Below, in pieces: positions 22,751-32,406 of a stretch of DNA of 64,000 bases. This stretch comes from Corynespora cassiicola. Lineage: Eukaryota > Ascomycota > Dothideomycetes > Pleosporales > Corynesporascaceae. The position numbers and the translations under genes were made by a program. Below the pieces are notes generated by a model. The model saw nothing but the letters and a program-made list of their open reading frames with translations. It did not search any database and was not told where the DNA came from. Location: positions 558,001 to 622,000 of the forward strand of contig JAEUWY010000005.1 in the NCBI GenBank assembly GCA_022059125.1. The letters run 5' to 3'. Within the stretch, counting starts at the first letter, position 1. The number at the start of each line of letters is the position of its first letter.

Positions 22751-23121
22751 TTAGGCAGCTATGCCGCATAGGTGGTGAGGGCGGGGTTGATTGAATAAGC
22801 TGGTTTGTCGCGACAGCGGCAGGGTAAGTAAGGTAAGGTTAAAGTCGTTGCGCGGTTGGTGTTGGTGGCAGCAAGGGTGGGGACAAACAAAATATAAATA
22901 GGTAGGTAGGTACCTAGGTACGTCGCAAACGCGCTGATATGTGACCTTTATAGTTTCCTGGTAAAGGTTCACCCGACTTCCAGGTAAATTACCTGCTTAA
23001 GTAGGTAGCGCTACTCCTGCGTTATTTACCTCCGAGGCGGAGTTTTGGCAAAACTAGTTACCGACGAGTCAGCAGCAGCTCTTAAAGAGAACTCCTCTCC
23101 TCTAACTGACGTCCCCACTAC
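22751..23121. other. intergenic spacer with TACCTAGGTA palindrome
   Basis: A spacer between the SNF2-like remnant and the start of the transposon-disrupted small gene. It contains GGTAGGTAGGTACCTAGGTA-type sequence (palindrome at 22911-22920). No gene is supported. Confidence 0.4.
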
Positions 23122-23335
23122 ATGACCGCCAGAGCCACCTTTCACCCACAAAAGCGTAAGATATATGCTAGTTAACGCCTATTTATTGATACATAACGAT
23201 TTAGTAGACTAATGATTTTTTTAGGCGCTGAGAACTATATGATTGAAGAGCTAAACGGCACAATGGGCTATTGGCATATACAATAAATACTTCGCGTGCG
23301 CCACCGAGGCGGAAAAGCTTTACCAATTACTGTTA

Positions 23336-23397
23336 ACGTATTCCACAAGCGAGCGGCGCACACAAGCGAGCGGCGCACCTCCTGACTACCCCAGCAC
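23336..23397 (+). repeat. left terminal inverted repeat of the Fot1-type element
   Basis: 62 bp starting ACGTATTCC. It pairs with the reverse complement of 25113-25174 with 59 of 62 matches counted by eye and contains two tandem copies of a 17-bp unit. Confidence 0.92.
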
Positions 23398-23594
23398 CTA
23401 CGCAACCACCTTAAGAAAATACTGTAATAACTTGATACAAGGAGTAACTACGGTAGTTATACTGTTGTTTTGCACGTACGAGAATTGTGTCCTTGCTCTC
23501 TGCAGCGCGTGCAGCGCGCTTTTGACTGCCGGCTGCCACCAAGGCAAGCTACCTCCTTACGCCTCTCCTCGTTCAATTGCTCCTCAACGTCCTT

Positions 23595-25094
23595 TTAAGC
23601 CATAATTTCAGCCCCCTCAGCCTTTGTTAGGGTCCCTTGCTGTTGAATCTGCTTCCTATTTCGCTGCCTACGCTGTGTGGCGGCCTTATTAGCCTTCTCA
23701 AAGTTTTTGACTCGGCCCTGGAGCAACGCAGCCGAATGAGCCATCATCTCAGCCCCTTTCTTAAACTGACTAAGGGCTTCAATAATAGAGGCAGGTGATA
23801 AGCTTTTATGACTTCTAATTCTATCGCGAATCAACGTTGATTGAGCCTCTAGCTCGTACGCGTTGCTTGGTGTTCTGGCCTCCCACTGGGTAGCTTCAGG
23901 GAGGGCTGGTGTAGGCGTGCGTAGCTTCACGTCAAGCTTTGACAGCACTGCCTCTGGGTTGTACGGGACTACTCCTGCCCCTCGGAAGCTTGCGCGTATG
24001 TTGCCCTCTGTAAAAGATCGCTTAAAGGCCTTTCTAAAGGCCAGCAGGAAGGTGATCTTGTCGATATGGTTGATATGATCGCGTGCCAAGCCAGAGATCT
24101 CATCACCGTACGCCCGCTTCAAGGGCGAGAAGCACCCCACATCAAGGGGCTGGAGGAGGTGTGACGAATGCGGGGGCATGCAGAGAGTAATGATCTTGCT
24201 CGCCTTGCAGAGGTCCTGGAAGGCCAGAGAGTTATGGCTTTCATGGCCGTCAATGATAAGCAGTCGGTACGTCCCCACCGTACGGCTCTGCGTATAGGTG
24301 TTGAAATGCTTCAGCCAACCTACACCTAGCTCATTTGTCGTCCAGCCTGTCTCGCTGAGCGATATACACCAGCTAGATGGAATATCGTCGCCTTTGTACC
24401 ATGTAGAGAGGTGGTGCTTGCCCGCGAAGATGATAAAGGGAAAGATTGCCCAGCCGCACGCGTTGATCCCCTGAATCACCGTAACCCACTCACGATTGCC
24501 CGGCTGAGTGCCCTTAGGTCGATTCCGTCTCTCTGAGGCTGTAACCACTGATTGAGCCAAGATCACGCCCATCATAAAGCCTGTCTCGTCGAAGTTGTAC
24601 GTGTCTTCATCAACGATGCCGTACCTCTCCTTTGTACGATGCAGCAACTCAAACCAAAGGCTGATAACCTCAGGATCCTCGCACAGGACGCGCTGGCGAT
24701 CCTGCTGGCGGGTCAATCGAACTCGGAGGTCTGGCTGACGCTTAACAAAGTTGCTAGGCCAGTTAATACTAACATAGCCCGCCTCTCGCGCAGTAAGCAA
24801 TTAATTAGCCATATTACGTACAGCACTCAGTGTAGGTGCAAATCCTCGCGAATATAGCTCAAGAATATAAGCAACAATCACCTCCTCTTCAATCTTGATC
24901 AGCTGTTTTAAGTTGGGCTGGCAATTGTGTCGCGCGGGTCGTCCAGCGCGTCAATAACGGACTGTAGCTTCCGGAACTCTATAGGCCTTAGCAGCGCGTT
25001 GTACGCTTTAAATTAAGTAATTATTAATAGCTGAAAGGGCAAGAACCACAGAGGCCTCTTTGTAAGTTGATTGGGATTCTTTTGGTGGTGGCAT
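23595..25094 (-). pseudogene. Fot1-type DDE transposase with three premature stops
   Basis: One continuous minus-strand frame of 499 codons starting MPPPKESQSTYKEAS. The N-terminal helix-turn-helix/CENP-B-like region includes AAKAYRVPEATVRY and RAGRPARH. The catalytic DDE_1 domain has YNFDETGFMMG (first Asp), LLIIDGHESHN (second Asp) and MPPHSSHLLQPLDVGCF (third Asp), all present. The C-terminus is a basic coiled-coil-like tail. Three in-frame stops lie in the first 100 codons: TAA at 25008-25010, TGA at 24951-24953 and TAA at 24801-24803. Each fits a C-to-T change of a Gln or Arg codon. The 401 residues after the last stop are uninterrupted. Known function of the family: cut-and-paste transposition at TA sites. 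Confidence 0.9.
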
Positions 25095-25112
25095 TATAAG
25101 TGTAAGTGGTGT

Positions 25113-25174
25113 GTGCTGGGGCAGTCAGGAGGTGCGCCGCTCGCTTGTGTGCGCCGCTCGCTTGTGGTTTACGT
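25113..25174 (-). repeat. right terminal inverted repeat of the Fot1-type element
   Basis: 62 bp ending ...GGTTTACGT next to the TA duplication. It is the inverted partner of 23336-23397 and carries the same internal 17-bp duplication. Confidence 0.92.
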
Positions 25175-25417
25175 TACTCTGTATAAATTCAAGTCTAAAG
25201 ATCCACATCCTAAAAACTTACTTAAGCTTCAAATTGTGCAGTTTAAATGTATGTTATAATTATATATAATGTTCAGCAAGCTATTTACTAATTATGTTTA
25301 GGCTATGAGACTGGCACTAGTGAGTTGTGGACGGTAGTAATTGAGGACTATTATGGCAAGGTACATAAGGTTAATGTATGTGAGCAGAATTATATTTGCA
25401 AGCCAACTGAGATTTAA

Positions 25418-26113
25418 CAAGTTTTATATAATATAAACTATTACATACTTTAAAGTTATTTTTTGGCTGTCTAGATGTTCCGGAATTCCGGTATGTTAGA
25501 ATTATGAACTGTGAAACACCGCCTCAACGACTTTTAACGATGGAAAGAGCTACGGCGGTCCCGTTTTTTCTCAGCTTTGCTGGGCCAAGACTAAAGAGCA
25601 AGTACACTCAGTATGTATAAATAGTAATAACTCTGGTCAGACGCCTGACAGAACAGTGACTAGAAGTAATAAGAAACGATCAGGTTATTAAAGAGCAAAC
25701 AAGCGACTCCTATCCCGCAAGCGATCTCTGCTCCGAAAGCACGCGAGCACGCGAGCCGCCAGAACGGCTGTTGCAACAGATCGTGAAAACACTATTCTAA
25801 AGCTCCAAGGCCTTAAAGCTCTGGGGCAGTGACTCAGAGGTCCATCTGTGGTCGTCGTGATTTTGAACGCGATGTCAAGGTAAATGATCGTATTCCATAG
25901 ACTGGCAAGGTCCTTCTCCCGTCAACAAATTGCCATAAGCCTTGGATGTCAATCCCAACATCCGTGAGTATATGAAGACGCCCGATGGAATTTCAGTGGG
26001 TATTTCTGTAGTCTTTGACATAGAACTCTCCCAGATCGCGAAAAATTCAACTCTCAAAGCTAAAAGTAAGCCGTCTCATAGGACCAAAACAGCTTGCAGC
26101 TGACGTAGTATAG
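25418..26113. other. AT-rich stretch, nothing recognised
   Basis: Follows the interrupted small gene. All frames are interrupted. No transposon termini or RNA gene are visible. Confidence 0.4.
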
Positions 26114-26492
26114 ATGAACACCATGACCCGCGCGGACCTGATAACACTTCAGGGCCACGCTCAATCTACAGTAGACGTGATCGACGTGGCTGACCCTGAA
26201 GCTCTGGCTGGAGCCCTTGATACTGACGACGGATTGGAACTTGAACTTCAACCCTGTTGCGCAGCGTCTCCACCTGAACGTCCCCTGGCGAATAACTCTT
26301 CTCCACGGGCTTCCAGAAGCGCTAAGAGGAGGGGGAGCAGCAGCAGCAGCAGCCCGTATGCCATATCCACCTTATTCTAAGTAACTGCTAACATGCCACA
26401 GTGAGCGAGAAGTACGTGGCGGCGGTTCCTTCGCTGGTCCGCAAAGATTATACACTAAGCCACCTGATGATTACCACTGTGCCTTCTATTGA
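26114..26492 (+). CDS. possible small two-exon gene, unknown function
   Basis: Exon 1 (26114-26355) and exon 2 (26402-26492) are joined by a 46-nt intron with GTATGC donor, GCTAAC branch point and CACAG acceptor, giving 110 residues. The protein starts MNTMTRADLITLQG. It has an acidic middle (DTDDGLELEL), a Pro/Ser/Arg-rich stretch with a run of serines (AGC)6, and a C-terminus EREVRGGGSFAGPQR... ending DDYHCAFY. An in-frame stop lies just upstream of the ATG. I recognise no family or domain. The textbook splice signals and intact frame inside an otherwise stop-rich island are the only support; it could be chance or the remnant of a larger gene. Confidence 0.35.
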
Positions 26493-27171
26493 TTTCCAAC
26501 AAACCAACAAGATGACAGCTATCCCTCGAATATAAACTCCAGCATGCCCCGCAATACCTCATCGTTTAGAGTCATTTTACAGTAGCGCTTTCTACTATTT
26601 AATTGCTCTAAATATAAGAAAAAGTAAGTAAGCTGTGGCAGCGGTCTCCTTAAGCTGTGCTTTAGAAACTAACTAGCTGCAATTTCTCAATTTCGCAAAA
26701 TTAGAGTTAAAAATAGCTTAATAAATCATACTAGCATTTAATATTTATTTTAGATTTACTTTTATTGCGTTAGTAATTATTTTAACTGTGAGTACTGCTT
26801 GAGAAGAGCGGGATGCTAAGGTACGCTGGTTGACGTATACTCCTTAGTATTTTACAATCTGGTAGACTGCGTATTATTTTTTCAGACACAGAGAACTACA
26901 TTATTAAAGAGCTTGATAGTATATTCTAGTGCCTGCGTAGTTATGTACTCAATCCTGGATGGAGCTGTTTACACGCTAGTCCAAAAACGACTAGTGTAGT
27001 ATCGCCAATCGCTGCGGTCCCGGGGCAGCCTCGCGACCTTGGAAGCTTCACCTACTATTCGACTTCTCCAATGTAGCGGTCCACCCACGCTCACTGTGCA
27101 TTCCCCCGGGACTTCTTTTGCAACCTCCTGCTGCTCGAAGATCGTGCCAAGTCCCTCGGTCCATTCTCGAC
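26493..27171. other. AT-rich island edge with degenerate repeat fragments
   Basis: Two fragments resemble other parts of the island. Sequence at about 26786-26826 matches 21730-21770 of the SNF2-like remnant (actgtgagt...gcgggatgct). Sequence at about 26882-26920 resembles the exon at 23225-23260 (gagaactac/tat...gaagagct). Differences are mostly transitions. GC rises sharply from about 27000 into the F-box gene promoter. Confidence 0.45.
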
Positions 27172-28182
27172 ATGTCAGCGCCGACGCTTGAAACGCTTCC
27201 CGCCGAGATCCTCTTCCACATCCTCTCCTACGCGGGCGCTTTCGATGCCAGCCTTGGCGACCGCCACCCTCTCTTTACCATTGCAGCCCAAAACAAACAT
27301 CTCCGCGACATATCTGAGGAATACACGCGTATCTTGCTCAAGAAACACGCAAATATCACTCCCCCGAAGACGCAGGGCCGTAAAGCGAAATTCGTCTGCC
27401 GCAAACGATGGGTCAAATGGATCTCGAACTTCTGCCAAATGTGCAAGCGCAAGACTACAAGGAGAGCGATTTTGGACCGCACTATGGCCTGCTGTGCAAA
27501 TTGTGATCGAACCCATTTTCCAAAAATGACAATGTCGACCGCCATAAAAAATGAAGGCTTGACAAAGCTGGATCTTTTTACGCCCAATGTCCTTCACCCA
27601 GACCTACCTCCTCTCTCGGTTGGCGAATACTATGTTATGGGTGGAACGAGCACGATGATCGCTGATGCCGACGTACTGGCACGCAAGGAACTCGTGCATG
27701 GCCGACTGCGCAAAGGAAACACAGATGGCAAATATCTGACGCGCCGGAATGCTGCTCATGAGCGCCTGATTCTCCACCTGGGCCAGATGTACCGTTCTGA
27801 TATCGGGAAATGGGTTAAGAATCCCTACGTTAACACGATAAACTACCCAACATCTGGTCCTGCCTTCCCGGTGAGCATGCGGACCCCGGAGAATAGGGCA
27901 AAATATGTCAAGGAGGCTCTCGAGAAGGAATGGGCCGCTATGGAGGTTCGTGAGGACTCGGAGAAGACGGTCATGAATCAAGACGAGGGCGAGGAAGATG
28001 AAGAGGACGGCAATGACGTTGACGATGGTTACCACGGCACTAATAAAGATGGGAACGGTAGAAACGGTAGAAGCAAAGGGAGCGTTGCGAACAATCGGAA
28101 CAATCGGAACAATCGGAATGATGGGAATGATGATAAATACATCCCCTCGAGACCGGTGCGTAATCGGGGTAGCAACATCTGA
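27172..28182 (+). CDS. F-box protein with a four-cysteine motif and acidic/asparagine-rich tail
   Basis: Single exon, 336 residues. The N-terminal F-box (about residues 6-45) reads LETLPAEILFHILSY and would bind Skp1 in an SCF ubiquitin ligase. A basic region precedes CQMC...CCANC (about residues 87-107), a possible zinc-binding pair, and there is a conserved-looking middle segment LSVGEYYVMGG. The tail is highly acidic (DEGEEDEEDGNDVDD), followed by a tandem Asn-Arg-Asn run. The upstream extension of the frame begins with TTG, not ATG, so MSAPTLETLP is chosen. The substrate cannot be predicted. It is the first gene to the right of the AT-rich island, with normal codon use and no stops. Confidence 0.85.
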   Translation: MSAPTLETLPAEILFHILSYAGAFDASLGDRHPLFTIAAQNKHLRDISEEYTRILLKKHANITPPKTQGRKAKFVCRKRWVKWISNFCQMCKRKTTRRAILDRTMACCANCDRTHFPKMTMSTAIKNEGLTKLDLFTPNVLHPDLPPLSVGEYYVMGGTSTMIADADVLARKELVHGRLRKGNTDGKYLTRRNAAHERLILHLGQMYRSDIGKWVKNPYVNTINYPTSGPAFPVSMRTPENRAKYVKEALEKEWAAMEVREDSEKTVMNQDEGEEDEEDGNDVDDGYHGTNKDGNGRNGRSKGSVANNRNNRNNRNDGNDDKYIPSRPVRNRGSNI

Positions 28183-30420
28183 AATACCAGTTTAAGGATT
28201 TCGTTGCTATGCCTAAATAATGGTGTTTCTTGGGCGCAACGGTTAGGATAGGAAAACATGATACCCCTACATAGCTACGACACCTGGTTCTAGGGCCATG
28301 TCAATTTCCCTACAGAGATTGACCTTTTCGATGAGAATGAATCAAGTATAATCAACCAAGACTTCCGGGACAAGCTTGAAATGCTAGGACAGTGCAATTC
28401 TATTTATGACACTAATGTGGCGACCAGTACTCGTTGAAATAGCATCCTTCCCTACCAAGTCTGTAAATTTCCCTCAATGGGCGCCTCTCCAGTTGTCTGA
28501 AGAGGGGTGCCGTTCGGGTTCTGATCACTTTGTCGCAGTTTACTTTTACTTTCTATGTGCACTACACAGTAACGTGCTGATCATTGATCTAAATACCAAA
28601 AAATGTACAGCAGGAAGCTGCAGTATATTAGAATCAGCAAAGGAATAATGTCTAGCAGAGTTAGGACCATCACTGCCCGACATCAACAATTTGACAGCTA
28701 GGGTTGGAAAATCGTATGGTGGGTATTTGACCAATTTCCTAGACTTATATGAACGCCCTGACACTATGCCGGCATACCCGTCCGCCCTAAATGTCTGTAC
28801 TTTGATCAATCTCCATTATATACGATTAGCGAGTGCGGCATGCCCATGAACTGGCTCACACTGCCCCCCACAGTGCATCTGCGTCGGCTAGCAAGATCGT
28901 TAAGCTATGGGGTCAAGCGGGGCATGGAAATAGGGTTTGGGTGACACTACGAGCAGTAGCGTACAGTTCTTCACCTCAGATATCCCGAGTTTGAACTCCC
29001 TGCAACAGATCTGTAAGACTACATACAGTCCTTCCCCCCAGTCCAGATGTCTAGTGTTTTTATAGCAGCCACTTAAGGCTCTGTCGGCCCCACAATCGAA
29101 TGTCCTAATTTAAAAAAAGTCTTGTCGCATTAGGTATCTGAGGTGGGGGAGGGCTGTAAGTCATTAGCTATTAGACTCGGTACGGCTCAGTCACCACATG
29201 CTAGCTGGTTACTGAATGCCACATTTGCTTGCGGTGCGATGGAAGAAGTGCATATTAGTCCGACTTCTAATCTGGGCAATATGACATTGGAATTTTACAC
29301 CAATAATTGAAGAAACGGTGTTATTCAGGCTTTCGGCCAGATGATAGAGTGGCCGAGACCAGACCACGGAATCGGAACAAGTAGCTGCCAAGCAGCATGC
29401 CGTTTACCCTCGTAGGGCTGCGGGGTGGGGGAAAGGTATCCGGAAGCTTCCGTCTGGACGGCCCTCATCATCAGGCGAAACTGGGATAGCGGTCTCATGG
29501 TGCATAGGCGAGATTGAAGGGTTTCCAGGATTCGCTCTTCACAATTGGGACATTTGGGGGTCTGAAGGAGCGATACGATGTGTTCTGGCCAGAGGCAATG
29601 GCCTCGTGCCGCGGAAAAATTAAGGCCGCGAGAGTGCAGACAAGAGACGACAAGTCCAGCGAACACCTGGCTTGGCTGCAAGGTCAAAGGGATTGGCACA
29701 CAGAGGTGTCTGGATCAAGTGGAGAGTCGGTGGAGGCCGTCTTGCGAGGCTGCTGATATCGGTCAAGGCTAAGCCTCATTGGTCGTCTCACTGGGGTCCC
29801 CCATGAATCCTCCCGCATGCTTGTCTTCGCCACGAGTGCCTCCATCTAGATCTCCACGGTTGGAAAAGCGATTTCACATGTATCTTTGTACAATCCAATC
29901 GCCTTCCTATCTGGATTTTCCACCTGCCGTTATCCGAGCAAACGTTTCGAAAGATCCGCCAGTCACAAAGAGGCATCGCAGCGCCCAATCCTCAATTTTT
30001 CCGTCCTAGCTCTGCCAAGACAGCCAAGCCCACCAAGAGGGCTTCAATCTCCGCACTACCTTGCCTACCCCCATCTCCAACCCAAAGTACGCGTAGTTAG
30101 CAATGTACTCGCGCATGAATTTGCCCGAAAAGTGCTCATCAGACCACGAAACTTCCGGTTGATCTGCGGCAAGCCCCTCTTGCGCCGTGCCTCACGCATG
30201 CATTCGCAGCATCACTAAGCATAGCTCCATATTGCAATCAGCCGCAGTCCCACCGGGGGCAAGTTTCAAAACATTTTCCTATAAAGATGGGGGTATATCA
30301 ATGCCTCCTAGAGCCATACGAGAGCCGTCACTCTGGTCGTGTTCTCTCCCGTCGTTCCTTATCTTCACCTTTTGATTCGACTTTCCCTTATCCCTAGTCT
30401 TTAGTGTTTATCCGGTCAAG
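28183..30420. other. intergenic, no gene recognised
   Basis: 2.2 kb between the F-box gene and the GH105 gene. Composition is mixed and moderately AT-rich. Short open frames on both strands lack motifs. A TATAAAG at 30280-30286, about 135 bp upstream of the GH105 ATG, and a CT-rich leader at 30350-30418 mark the downstream promoter. Confidence 0.5.
30280..30286 (+). promoter_or_regulatory. candidate TATA box of the GH105 gene
   Basis: TATAAAG lies 135 bp upstream of the start codon, followed by a CT-rich stretch typical of highly expressed fungal leaders. Position and sequence fit; there is no experimental support. Confidence 0.45.
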
Positions 30421-31669
30421 ATGCATTACCCTGCCTTGTCCCTCGCCCTTCTTACGTGCGCCGGCACGTCGCTCGCAGCTCCCTATGCTCGTGCAGTTAA
30501 TGAGACTAAGCCCTACTCGACATGGATGGCTACCTCTTTTCTTTCCAAGGGCCAGAAAATCAACCGCCACTACGTCCCCAACGTCGTGAACGAGGGTGTA
30601 TACAAGGCCGCCGCTCTTCACAAGGACGACTTCCTCTTCTCCTACGCCTCGGACCAGATCTCATCCCTTATTGCTGAGAATGGTACCATCATTGGCTGGA
30701 ACTCCACCTACTACTCCGTCGATGATCTCCGCGTCGGCAACAACATCCTCTACTTCTGGGATGCCGAGGGCCGCACCTCGGAGAAGCACAAGAAGGCCGC
30801 CACCGATCTGAGGAAGCAGATTGACAGGTGGCCCAGGACCCCCAGCGGAGGCTTCTGGCACCGCGACCCCATCTACGCCAACCAGATGTGGCTTGATGGC
30901 ATCTACATGGCCGACACTTTCTACGCCACCTACACCTCTTTCTTCGAGCCCGACAACATCACCGCTTGGGAGGACATTGCCCTTCAGTTCGATCTGATTG
31001 ACGAGCGTACCCGCAACACCACGACCAACCTTCTTGTCCACGGCTACGACGAGAGCAAGACCGCCATCTGGGCCGACCCCGAGACTGGCGCTGCCCCCAA
31101 TGTCTGGGACCGTGCTGTTGGATGGTACTTCATGGCCCTCGTTGAGGTCCTCCAGGTTTACCCCAAGGAGCTTCCCGGCTACGGCAGGCTGCTCGAGTAC
31201 CTGACCAAGCTCGCCGATGGTGTCAAGCAGGCTCAGGACGCTTCCGGTGGCTGGTGGCTCGTAATGAACGAGCCCTACCCCGGAATGGAGGGCAACTACA
31301 TCGAGTCGAGCGGTACGGCCATGTTCACGTACGGATACCTCAAGGGCATCCGCACTGGTCTCCTCGAGGAGAGCTACCGGGAGACTGCAAACAAGGGCTG
31401 GGACGCTCTGCTCGACGACTTCATCATCTACGAGAAGAACGGCACATTGACCTTGGATGGCACCGTTCGTGTCGGCAGCTTGAACAGCAACGGTACCTTT
31501 GAGGTGAGCAACTTTGAATACAATTGGAAATCGTTGGTCGCTAACACATGCATAGTACTACATTGGCGTCAATGTCGACCTCAACGACGGAAAGGGAGCC
31601 GGTCCCTTCATGTTCGCCGCCACCGAAATCGAGCAGCACGCTGCCAACCTCACCGCTCGTCGCTTTTAG
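30421..31669 (+). CDS. secreted GH105 unsaturated rhamnogalacturonyl/glucuronyl hydrolase
   Basis: Two exons (30421-31503, 31556-31669; 52-nt intron GTGAGC...CATAG) encode 398 residues. The signal peptide MHYPALSLALLTCAGTSLA predicts secretion. The (alpha/alpha)6 GH105 domain shows the GGFWHRDPIYANQMWLDGIYM segment (split here for length: GGFWHRD, then QMWLDGIYM), with the catalytic Asp at about residue 159. It also has WDRAVGWYFMAL and SSGTAMFTYG. The exon junction NGTFE/YYIGVNV restores the usual C-terminus. Family role: removal of the unsaturated uronic acid left at oligosaccharide ends by pectin (rhamnogalacturonan) lyases, so it likely acts in plant cell-wall breakdown. Several NxT/S sites occur. 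Length is normal for the family; nothing is missing. Confidence 0.93.
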
Positions 31670-31914
31670 AATCCTTACCGTATGATACCCTGGCATATGC
31701 AGACTGAGGAAATTTCATGTACATATATACACACTTTGCGCTGTAAATATTGAGGCTTTGGAAAAAAAAGTAATTAGGCTTCATATTATCGTTATTAGAC
31801 GGTCTTAATTTGAACGCCCAAATCAATTTGCCATAAACTCTGTGGCATTATCCTCCGATCCAAACATTATCCCCAATTTCCCTCCGCAATTCCGCCACTT
31901 TCCCCTGACCATGT

Positions 31915-32406
31915 TTACAGCATGGCGCCGGCGGCAGCTGAGACGACGATCATGGCCAGCATGCCGAGTCCCGCCTTGGAGACCGTCTGCGGCACAGTGG
32001 CGGGCGCAGCGCCGGTGCTCTCCTGTGAATCCGCACCGCCAGTGCTGGAGCCCGAGCCTCCACTCGACGTCGCGCTTGCCGAATCGGAAGGACTGCCCGT
32101 GGCCGTTGCTGTCGTGTTCGAGTTGCAAAAGATCAAGCCGGGTTCGACGCCGTTTTCGATCAGACAGCTAGACAGATTCATCTGGGCTTGCCCAATGGAC
32201 AGGCAGTAGAAGCCGCAGTCCTTGGCAGCATACTGCTCGACGGGTGCATCCTTGCAGCAGCCCTTTGCAATGTCGGTGTAGTTGTCTGGTATGCCCTGGA
32301 CGTTTGCTACAGCGCAGGCAACATCTTCGGTGGGGATCTGGTAGTCGATACTGTTGCACGAGGGCGGGGTGGGGAGGGCCGCGGCGGAGGAAGCAACAGA
32401 GGACAT
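31915..32406 (-). CDS. small cysteine-rich, probably GPI-anchored protein with weak N-terminal signal
   Basis: 163 residues from ATG at 32404-32406. An eight-cysteine core (PSCNSIDYQIPTEDVAC, GCCKDAP, DCGFYC, SSC, IFC) is followed by a Ser/Thr/Gly-rich spacer and a C-terminal hydrophobic stretch (GLGMLAMIVVSAAAGAML), the layout of fungal GPI-anchored wall proteins. The N-terminus MSSVASSAAALPTPPSC is an unconvincing signal peptide. The leader has a probable 68-nt 5'-UTR intron (32428-32495, GTGAGG...TCCAG), and no in-frame ATG is found in the upstream exon, so no better start is available. The upstream extension of the frame is therefore rejected. It is convergent with the GH105 gene. Function unknown; surface localisation is inferred. 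Confidence 0.75.
   Translation of the reverse strand: MSSVASSAAALPTPPSCNSIDYQIPTEDVACAVANVQGIPDNYTDIAKGCCKDAPVEQYAAKDCGFYCLSIGQAQMNLSSCLIENGVEPGLIFCNSNTTATATGSPSDSASATSSGGSGSSTGGADSQESTGAAPATVPQTVSKAGLGMLAMIVVSAAAGAML

Larger units (their letters stand above)
23336..25174 (-). mobile_element. Fot1/pogo-type (Tc1-mariner superfamily) DNA transposon, complete with TIRs and TA target duplication
   Basis: A 1839-bp element. Its ends are 62-bp terminal inverted repeats (23336-23397 and 25113-25174) that differ at three positions. Each TIR contains a direct duplication of ACAAGCGAGCGGCGCAC. TA dinucleotides flank both ends (23334-23335 and 25175-25176), the expected target-site duplication of this superfamily. 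The single transposase gene runs on the minus strand. The transposase is broken by three nonsense codons, so the copy is probably non-autonomous, although the TIRs look almost intact. Confidence 0.93.
23122..25417 (+). pseudogene. small spliced gene interrupted by a Fot1-type transposon
   Basis: Exon pieces are 23122-23155, 23225-23335, [transposon], 25177-25248 and 25302-25417. Intron 1 (23156-23224) has a GTAAGA donor, CTAAT branch and TTTAG acceptor. Intron 2 (25249-25301) has GTATGT, a CTAAT branch and TTTAG. The N-terminus reads MTARATFHPQKR, then AENYMIEELNG. Removing the transposon plus one TA copy restores the frame exactly across the site (...LPITV / TLYKFKSKD...). The C-terminus reads YETGTSELWTVVIEDYY and ends at TAA 25415-25417. 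Total coding length is 333 nt (111 codons). One further in-frame TAA (23284-23286) breaks the protein independently. I do not recognise the family. A degenerate relative of the ENYMIEEL segment occurs near 26885-26920, so it may be a repeated element's gene rather than a host gene. Confidence 0.6.

Noticed and set aside
27118..27171. N-terminal extension of the F-box protein
   Set aside because: The extension begins at TTG, not a plausible eukaryotic start here; the F-box begins properly after the ATG at 27172.
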